Assembly: GCA_913031625.1 (NCBI GenBank) | Contig: CAJWGB010000020.1 | Location: 1-39,003, forward strand | Source: an uncultured Planctomycetaceae bacterium | GTDB lineage: Bacteria > Planctomycetota > Planctomycetia > Planctomycetales > Planctomycetaceae | Length of the DNA: 39,003 bases | Direction of reading: 5' to 3' | Shown: in pieces, positions 32,628 to 39,003 of the stretch | Layout of the letters: each line of letters opens with the position of its first letter | Position numbering within the stretch: the stretch's first letter is position 1 | The notes under the pieces: generated by a model | Databases searched by the model: none | Told to the model about the DNA's origin: nothing | What the model saw: only the letters and a program-made list of their open reading frames with translations | Made by a program: the position numbers and the translations under genes

Positions 32628-33968
32628 GTGAGATATCTACTGCCATTACTCCTGCTCTGCGCTGTCAGTTCAGGTACTGAACCGCTCCGCCCCAACATCG
32701 TGCTGATCTTTGTTGACGACCTGGGGTACGGTGACCTGGGGTGCTACGGCAGCTCAAAGAACCAGACACCGAATATCGACGCTCTGGCAGAAGGCGGGCA
32801 GCGCTGGACGAGCTTCTATTCGTCGGGCTCCACGTGTGTCCCAAGCCGCAAGGGACTGATGTCCGGACGACATCCGTCCTTTATAGCCCGTGCCACCAAC
32901 GGTTTGAAGAACTCTCGCGAGCAACTGCTGCCAGCCATGCTGAAGCGGCAGGGATACAACACGGCGATTCTTGGCAAGTGGCATCTCGCCGGCTACCCGA
33001 AAGACTTCACGAAGGATGAGATGCACCCTCTTAACTGCGGATTCGACTACCATTTTGGAACGCCGGGCAGCAACGATGTGCCTGCTCCCAGAGGCCGGAA
33101 ACAGAACCGGGAACTCTTTGACGAATCCACGCCGACTACATTTCCTGTGCCATTGATTCGGGGCCGCGACGTGGTCGAATTTCCGGTCAATCAGGAACAG
33201 CTGACTCAGCGTTACACAAAGGAAGCCGTTCAGTGGATTCGAAAACAGAAGGAAGCACCCTTCTTTCTGTACCTTGCTCACAACATGCCGCACGCACCGA
33301 TTTTTGCGTCGCCCGAGTTTCAGGGGAAAAGTAACAACGGCCGATTTGGAGATGTTGTGGCCGAGATCGACTGGTCGGTCGGCCACGTTGTCAAAGCGTT
33401 GAAGGAAACCGGTCGCCTCAACGACACACTTGTCATCTTCACAAGTGACAATGGCCCATGGACTGCATTCGGGCCTCACGCAGGTGTGGCGGGACCACTC
33501 CGCGGCGAAAAGGCGACGACATGGGAAGGTGGTCAGCGGATCCCGGCGATCTTCTCATGGCCCGGACGAATCCGCCCGGCCACGATTGAGGGCATCGGGG
33601 CGAATCTGGATCTGTATGCCACGTTTGCTGCGCTCTCCGGAGGAGAGCAGCCCACTAAAGCGCCTGGTTATATTTCGCTCGACCTGACTCCTGTTCTGCT
33701 GGACGGCAAAGCAAGTCCACGGACGACGTGGGCCTTTCACGACGCAGCGTGGCGTTCCGGACCGTACAAGATCCACCTGACGTCACGTCTGCCCACGGAC
33801 CCGGTCTCCCGAGGGCGCAGGCCAGTGACCAATCATGATCCTCCCCTGCTCTTCGACCTGTCCTCAGACATCGGGGAACGGAAGAACATCGCGGCGAAGC
33901 ACCCAGAGGTTGTGAAACAACTGCTGAGAGAACGCAGCGAGTTCCGCGCAAGAGCCGCCCAGGAGTAG
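32628..33968 (+). CDS. Secreted sulfatase (alkaline phosphatase superfamily, CxPSR type)
   Basis: 446 residues from GTG at 32628, with GAGGAG at 5 bases. Signal peptide 1-17 (MRYLLPLLLLCAVSSGT). The metal-binding NIVLIFVDDLGYGDLGCYG (23-41) gives D30 and D31. The modifiable cysteine is C70 in STCVPSRKGLMSGRHP, the formylglycine motif C-x-P-S-R. ILGKWHLAG and FTSDNGPW (sulfatase signature II/III regions) follow. It hydrolyses sulfate esters of polysaccharides or steroids in the periplasm. Planctomycetes encode many such enzymes for sulfated algal polymers. The maturase that makes formylglycine is not in this window. It is divergent from the kinase and convergent with prs. Confidence 0.94.
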   Translation: MRYLLPLLLLCAVSSGTEPLRPNIVLIFVDDLGYGDLGCYGSSKNQTPNIDALAEGGQRWTSFYSSGSTCVPSRKGLMSGRHPSFIARATNGLKNSREQLLPAMLKRQGYNTAILGKWHLAGYPKDFTKDEMHPLNCGFDYHFGTPGSNDVPAPRGRKQNRELFDESTPTTFPVPLIRGRDVVEFPVNQEQLTQRYTKEAVQWIRKQKEAPFFLYLAHNMPHAPIFASPEFQGKSNNGRFGDVVAEIDWSVGHVVKALKETGRLNDTLVIFTSDNGPWTAFGPHAGVAGPLRGEKATTWEGGQRIPAIFSWPGRIRPATIEGIGANLDLYATFAALSGGEQPTKAPGYISLDLTPVLLDGKASPRTTWAFHDAAWRSGPYKIHLTSRLPTDPVSRGRRPVTNHDPPLLFDLSSDIGERKNIAAKHPEVVKQLLRERSEFRARAAQE

Positions 33969-34001
33969 GATGGACTTCCAGTCCGTCACCGTCACTCCGA
34001 A

Positions 34002-35018
34002 TTACGTCTGTCTCTCATCTGGAAACAGCATGCTGACACTGGTGCGATCATGGATGCTGCGGATGGCCTGAGCGAACAGTGGAGCTACGGAAATGACTTC
34101 CATCTTTTCCGGCAGCGGCTCAACAGGAGATTCAATCGTGTCCGTCATAAACATGCGGCGGATCAGACTGTCTTGAATTCGTTCGGCAGCTCCCATGGAA
34201 AGGACGCCATGTGAGACGGCTGCGTAGATGTCTTTCGCGCCACGCTCCTTTAGTACCTCCGCCATGCTGCACAGTGACCCGCCGGTGATCGTGAAGTCAT
34301 CGACCATCAGCACGTTCTTGCCTTCGACAGAGCCAATCACTTCGAGGATCTCTGCCTGTTCGGAATGGTCAGGTCGCGACTTGTTTCCAATGACGACCGG
34401 CACCCCAAGCAGGTTGGCGAACGCCGCGGCTGCCTTAGCGAACCCGGCGTCGGGACTGCAGACGACCAGATCTTCGATGCCCAGACTGCGTATGTGTTCG
34501 CAGATTACGGCTCGAGCATACAGGTGATCGACCGGGACGCTGAAGAAGCCCTGGATCTGAGGACTATGCAGGTCCATGGTCAGGACCCGATCCGCGCCGG
34601 CAGCCTCAATGGCATCCGCACAGACTCGGGCTCTGATTGACACGCGGGGTTCGTCTTTCTTGTCGCCTTTCGCGTAGCTGAAATACGGAATCACGGCCGT
34701 GATGTGCTGGGCACTGGCGCGTTTGAGGGCATCGATCCAGAACAGCAGTTCGACAAAATTGTCGTTAACCGGGTGGTGGACGCCCTGCACGATGAAGGTA
34801 TCTCGGCCGCGAACATTCTCACGAATGCGGACGAACACGTTCCCTTCACTGAAAATCTGAGCGTGGCAGGGAGTCAGCTGGACTCCCAGTTTGTCCGCGA
34901 TTTTCTGAGCGAATACCGGGTTTCCGGACCCTGCGAGGATCGCGAGATTTCCCTGAGCAGGCTGGAACGACTGCACGCGGGGACCAGTGCGGCTGTCAGT
35001 TGAATTGTCCGCGTTCAT
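34002..35018 (-). CDS. prs: Ribose-phosphate pyrophosphokinase
   Basis: 338 residues, slightly longer than the usual 310-320 through a 20-residue N-terminal tail. It makes PRPP from ribose-5-phosphate and ATP for nucleotide, His and Trp synthesis. PYFSYAKGDKKDEPRVSIRA (111-130) aligns with the ATP-binding PYFGYARQDRK region, with Lys and Gly changes. The strand VLTMDLHSPQIQGFF (145-159) and the PRPP loop VLMVDDFTITGGSL (236-249) are intact. The flexible-loop region NKSRPDHSE (212-220) differs from KRR of class I enzymes. Divergent from serC, with 259 bases between starts. Confidence 0.95.
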   Translation of the reverse strand: MNADNSTDSRTGPRVQSFQPAQGNLAILAGSGNPVFAQKIADKLGVQLTPCHAQIFSEGNVFVRIRENVRGRDTFIVQGVHHPVNDNFVELLFWIDALKRASAQHITAVIPYFSYAKGDKKDEPRVSIRARVCADAIEAAGADRVLTMDLHSPQIQGFFSVPVDHLYARAVICEHIRSLGIEDLVVCSPDAGFAKAAAAFANLLGVPVVIGNKSRPDHSEQAEILEVIGSVEGKNVLMVDDFTITGGSLCSMAEVLKERGAKDIYAAVSHGVLSMGAAERIQDSLIRRMFMTDTIESPVEPLPEKMEVISVAPLFAQAIRSIHDRTSVSMLFPDERQT

Positions 35019-35277
35019 TCCAGTCTCTCTGATTCGCCGAGGCGAGGCTGTTGCCCGTGCAGTGCAGGGCGGTGAATCTTATCGCTGACCTCCCTGAACT
35101 CAAGGACGTGTCCCGTGTCGCCAGGAAATGCAGATGCAGCTGCCACTGCGATTGGATTGTTCCGTGCGACGCTTAGAATCTGTCCCCTTCATTGACCGCA
35201 GATGGCTCCACGTTTGTGTTATGGGGACACCCGTCAGTTCCTGATGTTCGGAGCCTGCTGCTGACGAAAGAACAGCG

Positions 35278-36360
35278 ATGACCAGTCGTATCTGGAATTT
35301 TTCTGCCGGACCGGCCGTTCTGCCGGAACCAGTGCTCGAAGAGGCCCGTGAAAACCTCCTGTCTCTTGGTGACACAGGAGTGGGAATCTGTGAACACTCG
35401 CATCGCGGCAAACCATTCGTCGCAGTGGCGGAAGAGGCGGAGTCACTCTGCCGTGAGATCGCCGGCATCCCGGACAACTATCGAGTGCTGTTTCTGCAGG
35501 GAGGTGCCTCCTTTCAGTTCGCCATGATCCCGATGAACTTTTTGAATAAGGATCAGACGGCTGACTATCTTGTGACAGGTTCGTGGTCAAAGAAGGCAGT
35601 GAAAGAAGCAAAGCTGTTTGGCAATGTGAATACAGCCTGCAGCAGCGAAGACGCGAACTTCAATTACATCCCGACGCAGATCGCCTACAGCGATCAGCCA
35701 CGGTACGTGCACTACACGTCCAACAATACAATCTATGGAACTCAGTTTTCCGGTGAGCCCGAAGGTCTTCCTGGTGGAGCAACTCTGATCTGCGACGCCA
35801 GCAGCGACATCTTCAGTCGACCGATCGACGTCTCTCGATATGGGATGATTTATGCGGGCGCTCAGAAGAATCTCGGCCCCAGCGGTGTGACTCTCGTCAT
35901 TATTCGCGACGACCTGCTGGAGAGTGGCTGTACTGAACTGACATCGATGCTGCAGTACCGCACTCATTCCGGCGCTGGTTCGATGTACAACACGCCACCA
36001 ACCTTTGGCATCTATCTTATGATGCTGGTCTTCCGCTGGATTCGGGACAACGGTGGCCTGACCGGGATGGCAGAACGCAACGGCCAAAAGGCGGCACTCC
36101 TGTATGACTACCTCCAGTCCAGTTCACTGTTCAGTGCAACTGCCGAAGAGAACAGTCGGTCAAAGATGAATGTGACGTTTGTCACCGGCAATGCAGACAT
36201 CGACGCAAAATTCATCGCCGATGCAGCGGAACAGGGATTCAATGCGTTGAAAGGGCACCGAAGTGTGGGTGGAATGCGAGCCAGCATTTACAACGCGTTT
36301 CCTCTGGAAGGGGTCGACGCACTGATTCAGTTCATGAAGGACTTTGAAGCGAACGCCTGA
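35278..36360 (+). CDS. serC: Phosphoserine aminotransferase
   Basis: 360 residues, canonical length. It transfers the amino group from glutamate to 3-phosphohydroxypyruvate (serine synthesis, also pyridoxal synthesis). Start [20 protein letters not shown] (4-23), loop [12 protein letters not shown] (36-47), [17 protein letters not shown] (71-87), and the PLP Lys197 in [12 protein letters not shown] are all present, with [20 protein letters not shown] at the substrate site. The C-terminus [19 protein letters not shown] is standard. The next gene starts only 6 bases after this stop, an unusual pairing with a nucleoside-phosphorylase-like protein. Confidence 0.97.
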   Translation: MTSRIWNFSAGPAVLPEPVLEEARENLLSLGDTGVGICEHSHRGKPFVAVAEEAESLCREIAGIPDNYRVLFLQGGASFQFAMIPMNFLNKDQTADYLVTGSWSKKAVKEAKLFGNVNTACSSEDANFNYIPTQIAYSDQPRYVHYTSNNTIYGTQFSGEPEGLPGGATLICDASSDIFSRPIDVSRYGMIYAGAQKNLGPSGVTLVIIRDDLLESGCTELTSMLQYRTHSGAGSMYNTPPTFGIYLMMLVFRWIRDNGGLTGMAERNGQKAALLYDYLQSSSLFSATAEENSRSKMNVTFVTGNADIDAKFIADAAEQGFNALKGHRSVGGMRASIYNAFPLEGVDALIQFMKDFEANA

Positions 36361-36366
36361 TCTGAC

Positions 36367-37152
36367 ATGTCGGAACCCGTTAACCCTCAGACTGACAAAC
36401 GCTCCGCAGACATTGCGATCGTCTGTACGCATCACGCAGAGATCAAGCCGCTCATGACACGGCTCGATCGCATGCGTAAGTACTCTGAGAACGGCGCCGT
36501 GTTTCGTGGCGGGTTTCTGGAAGACTCACTGCGGATTGCCGTCGTCGAAGCCGGGTCAGGGTTCGCCCGACATCGAAAGTTCACAGAACTGCTGATCAAA
36601 GAGCATCAGCCGGAATGGGTGTTGTCAGTCGGCTTCAGCTCGGCCATCGATGAGTCTGTCCAGGATGGCGATATCGCACTCGCCAATGAAATCTGTGACA
36701 CCCACGGCAACTCGCTCAAAGTCCGGTGTCCGATTCCGGAAACCAACCGCATTCGTGTTCGGAAACACGTTGTGGCTGACAGCCACCCGTTGACAACGGA
36801 TGAGCGACACGGACTTCGGACGGCTTACGAAGCAGACGCAGTTGACACAACCAGTCTGGCTGTTGCTCAGGCCTGTCAGCCGATGGACGAGGAGCAGCCC
36901 GCTGTCCGATTTCTGTCTGTCCGAGGAATCGTCGGGACTGCATCAGAAGCACTCACGCCCCGAGTAGTCAGTCAGCTGTTTCAGCCACCTCTTGAACAGA
37001 AGAAGAGTCTCGGGACGCTGTGGAAGAAGTTTCGCCCCGATGCTGACCTCGCCCCCTGGATCGAGCAGGCGGACCAGACGGCAATTAATCTGAATAAGTT
37101 TCTGTTGAGCGTTTTCGAACAGCTCGAGAGCAGACTCAAACGCCGTAACTAG
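36367..37152 (+). CDS. Nucleoside-phosphorylase/MTA-SAH-nucleosidase-like protein, active site altered
   Basis: 261 residues, close to the 230-280 of the PNP_UDP family. The core pattern is recognisable: DIAIVCTHHAEIKPLM (15-30), RIAVVEAGSGFARHR, WVLSVGFSSAIDESVQDGDI (84-103) and VDTTSLAVAQAC. The usual substrate-site sequence VDMES reads VDTTS (T161-T162), and the catalytic Asp of VRxISD reads VRGIVG (185-190), so both Glu and Asp are replaced. It may be non-catalytic or have a different substrate. The polar linker at 200-240 and basic C-terminus (RLKRRN) are also unusual. It starts 6 bases after serC and is surely cotranscribed. Family assigned by pattern only. Confidence 0.75.
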   Translation: MSEPVNPQTDKRSADIAIVCTHHAEIKPLMTRLDRMRKYSENGAVFRGGFLEDSLRIAVVEAGSGFARHRKFTELLIKEHQPEWVLSVGFSSAIDESVQDGDIALANEICDTHGNSLKVRCPIPETNRIRVRKHVVADSHPLTTDERHGLRTAYEADAVDTTSLAVAQACQPMDEEQPAVRFLSVRGIVGTASEALTPRVVSQLFQPPLEQKKSLGTLWKKFRPDADLAPWIEQADQTAINLNKFLLSVFEQLESRLKRRN

Positions 37153-37365
37153 AGCAGGTTTCATCCGACTGCAGCATGCAAGCCCGCAGCGGCAACAGGG
37201 GTCAACGATTCCCTCGCTGTCCTGCTCGTAGTGGGATTCGCCAGAATTCCTCAGCCAGTGCAGTCAGATGTAATCAGATCACATGCTCCCGACAGCCTGT
37301 GAGAAGTCGTGGGAGCACTCTGGAAACGCGTTTGAATCACGCTAACATGCGGCCCTGCGAAGTGT

Positions 37366-37442
37366 TTTGATGACCGTTTGATGACCAACCCAATCGCAAT
37401 AATCGGTCCACACAGGTGTTATACCTGACAAAACACAACAAA
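37366..37442 (+). promoter_or_regulatory. Candidate promoter region of tRNA-Leu
   Basis: TTTGATGACC occurs twice (37366-37375 and 37377-37386, 11-base period), and the inverted repeat CAGGT-GTTAT-ACCTG (37413-37427) covers TTATAC (37419-37424). TTATAC may be the -10 box, since it lies 18 bases before the tRNA. Confidence 0.35.
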
Positions 37443-37528
37443 GCCGGAGTGGTGGAATTGGCAGACACGTCGGATTCAAAATCCGATGGGGTTAACACCC
37501 CGTGCGGGTTCGAGTCCCGCCTCCGGTA
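37443..37528 (+). tRNA. tRNA-Leu (anticodon CAA)
   Basis: 86 bases with a long variable arm as expected for Leu. The acceptor stem GCCGGAG/CTCCGGT pairs, with one G-U, and is followed by discriminator A. The anticodon stem TCGGA/TCCGA closes the 7-base loop TTCAAAA, giving CAA (codon UUG). The T arm is GCGGGTTCGAGTCCCGC. CCA is not encoded. Its 3' half overlaps the end of the tyrosine recombinase frame on the opposite strand, the usual mark of an integration site. Confidence 0.96.
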
Positions 37529-38759
37529 ATTTGCCAAACGTATTTGAGCCCAAAAAACACTGGTCGCCAGCCATTTTGCTGGCCTTGCCGGTTACCACAT
37601 GTGTTACCACTTTTTGAGGTTTCGCACCGTTTCGCGGATCTTTGTTGCCACCTGTGTTACCACTTTTTGATCCCGGTGTGGGGCGGCTATTGAATGCATC
37701 AAAGTGTCCCTCTGTAATCTGTGCATAGCTGCTACGTTGCACCTTTACACTGTGGCCGATCCATGCCGCAACGACGTGTGCCGGGTGTCCTTCGTCCAGC
37801 CAGTCGGTTTCACAACTAGCCCGCATGTTCTGGAACAACTTTGGCCACGGCACCAACCCTGCGTGATGCAGGATCTTCTTCATAGGTTTATCAAGGTTAC
37901 TGTTTGACGATGAGAATCGTGTGATGATCTTGGTGGCCCCACTAGGTGCATCAGCGTACACGGCATCCAGCAGACCACGGATGTCTCTCAAAGGCACGTA
38001 TCGAACGCCCTTTCCCTCATGGTGTGCGGTCTTGCTGATATTCACTCGCATCTTTCCCTGATCCCAAAGAACATCGTCCCAGGTCAGACTGAAGACTTCC
38101 ATCTTTCGCAGGCCGGCGTAACGCCAAAGAGCGACCATCAAACGCCATTCAGCATCTGGGCAGGCCGTGATGATCTTTGCAGTGTCGTCACGAGTCAAAA
38201 AGTAATCTCGCTTCCTTTTTTCTTTTGTGCTGCTGACCTGAAACTCGAACGGGTTGAATGGAATCAGTCCTCGCCGCCTTGCTGCATTAAAGAAGACCTT
38301 TGCGTTGTCGATATGTTTTCTCTTCCCATTCTCCGCCATAGGCTGCCCTTTCCGGCCAGCGGTCGACTGTCTGATTCGCCGTTTGTCGAGCCATTTTCGG
38401 AATTGGTACCCGTCATCATGGGTAAAGGAATCAACCGGACGATCAGCGTCAAAAACTGTCATCAGAAAACGCTGAGTAGATCGCCAGTTGGCCAGCGTAT
38501 TTGGTTTCGCTGGATCACCTTTAGCGGTGAGCCCCTCTTCTATGTGGTCAGACAGGAATTCACCGAGTGAGACGTTTTTGGTTTCCGGTTCTGGCTCAGC
38601 TGGTTGCCGTGGTTCCACAAGTCCAGCCTTCGCCAGTTTCGCGTGTAACGATTCGCCAATGCCCCCCAGCCATTCCGCGGTTCGGCGGTCAATCGTGCCG
38701 CAGCTGGTCCGTGTTGCCACCAGGCCGCCCGTGACGGCTACCGGTCGGGCCAGCGTCAA
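37476..38759 (-). CDS. Tyrosine recombinase / integrase, 5' end uncertain
   Basis: Open frame of 427 codons beginning at TTG 38759. The catalytic residues follow the tyrosine recombinase order: R218 (YAGLRKMEV), K243 (ISKTAHH), QNMR with R313 and Q310 at the usual His position, H336 (AWIGHSVKV) and Y345 (SSYAQITE). A SAM-like DNA-binding domain precedes it at about 65-165. The frame stays open upstream for 22 more codons, encoding PPANLLDAGADHAKAKVG, which looks like further integrase N-terminus, then meets TGA; no ATG or GTG is available. So the gene is probably 5'-truncated or degraded. The last 16 codons (EAGLEPARGVNPIGF) are antisense to tRNA-Leu, so translation may end earlier in the undisturbed host sequence. 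Confidence 0.85.
   Translation of the reverse strand: MTLARPVAVTGGLVATRTSCGTIDRRTAEWLGGIGESLHAKLAKAGLVEPRQPAEPEPETKNVSLGEFLSDHIEEGLTAKGDPAKPNTLANWRSTQRFLMTVFDADRPVDSFTHDDGYQFRKWLDKRRIRQSTAGRKGQPMAENGKRKHIDNAKVFFNAARRRGLIPFNPFEFQVSSTKEKRKRDYFLTRDDTAKIITACPDAEWRLMVALWRYAGLRKMEVFSLTWDDVLWDQGKMRVNISKTAHHEGKGVRYVPLRDIRGLLDAVYADAPSGATKIITRFSSSNSNLDKPMKKILHHAGLVPWPKLFQNMRASCETDWLDEGHPAHVVAAWIGHSVKVQRSSYAQITEGHFDAFNSRPTPGSKSGNTGGNKDPRNGAKPQKVVTHVVTGKASKMAGDQCFLGSNTFGKLPEAGLEPARGVNPIGF
37488..37528. other. Probable attachment site (att) in the 3' half of tRNA-Leu
   Basis: The 3' half of tRNA-Leu (variable arm, T arm, acceptor) is the usual integration target of this integrase class, and the integrase gene ends inside it. 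The matching direct repeat that would mark the far end of the element is not in this window, so the exact core is inferred. Confidence 0.55.
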
Positions 38760-39003
38760 CCCAACTTTGGCTTTCGCGTGGTCCGCACCCGCGTCAAGTA
38801 AGTTCGCCGGAGGCGAGGATCAAGCGAGCGTAGTCCGGCACTCAGGCACGGAAGGAGCGAGGCGGAGCCGCGACCGGAGATGTCGGAGTGCCAGCGATCT
38901 AGCCCCATCCTTCAGTCCTCCCACGCCCCCGCCCCCATCGCCACAACCTTCCATCAGGATACCTCACTCCGAAAAACGCATCACTCAAAGTAATTCGGCT
39001 TAC
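38760..39003. other. Island-side region upstream of the integrase
   Basis: The frame upstream of the integrase contains a TGA at 38819-38821. A GC-rich stretch has an imperfect hairpin with arms GGCACTC (38837-38843) and GAGTGCC (about 38885-38891), enclosing runs such as GGAGCGAGGCGGAGC. The remainder (38900-39003) has no recognisable gene. It belongs to the integrated element continuing past the right edge. Confidence 0.4.

Noticed and set aside
1-39003. CRISPR array or rRNA genes
   Set aside because: No regularly spaced identical repeats and no rRNA-like sequence were seen; the only RNA gene supported is tRNA-Leu.

Overview
The window looks like a chromosomal segment of a planctomycete (Planctomycetota, probably Planctomycetaceae-like). 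The evidence is the mix of gene families: a secreted DUF1080 hydrolase, a beta-propeller dehydrogenase-like protein, a CxPSR sulfatase, a 1,109-residue VPS10/BNR protein, a Ser/Thr kinase with a zinc ribbon and C-terminal helix, a lysine/alanine-rich histone-like protein and an EF-hand protein with Gly-rich spacers. This is inference from gene content; no 16S gene is present. Most of the window is ordinary core and accessory chromosome, with genes on both strands and many convergent pairs. One clear integration junction lies at the right end.

Layout. 1-2.7 kb (minus): a sugar-processing group, namely a TIM-barrel epimerase, a secreted DUF1080 hydrolase and a beta-propeller protein cut by the left edge. 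3.1-6.2 kb (minus): an alginate-export-type outer-membrane barrel, then hisS. 6.2-8.2 kb: csrA with an unusual repeat-bearing leader, convergent with glgC only 10 bp away. 8.4-10.4 kb (plus): a sigma-54 activator response regulator and a DUF502 membrane protein. 10.8-14.5 kb (minus): a tight three-gene signalling operon of H-NOX haem sensor, hybrid histidine kinase with HPt, and REC-GGDEF diguanylate cyclase. The H-NOX gene seems to have lost its normal ATG. An 800-base gap with a strong UUCG hairpin follows.

15.3-19.3 kb: a PepSY-type membrane protein divergent from the large secreted Asp-box protein. 19.4-21.8 kb (minus): queD-like and folE genes, and a membrane protein that appears to be an M48 peptidase without its zinc ligands. 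22.0-23.6 kb: an SDR protein lacking the catalytic Tyr, convergent with a Nei-type DNA glycosylase. 23.8-26.5 kb (plus): a four-gene run of two small unrecognised proteins, an SDR-DUF2867 protein and a SOUP protein. This run and the H-NOX operon are the best candidates for something not yet well described.

26.9-32.4 kb: EF-hand protein, glycosyltransferase, histone-like protein with tandem and inverted repeats upstream, an unrecognised 211-residue protein and a Ser/Thr kinase. 32.6-37.2 kb: sulfatase, prs, serC and a degenerate nucleoside-phosphorylase-like gene. 37.4-39.0 kb: tRNA-Leu(CAA), whose 3' half is overlapped by the end of a tyrosine-recombinase frame, marking the edge of an integrated element that continues to the right.

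Starts were chosen from Shine-Dalgarno spacing, signal peptides and family N-termini, so several are shorter than the longest open frame.
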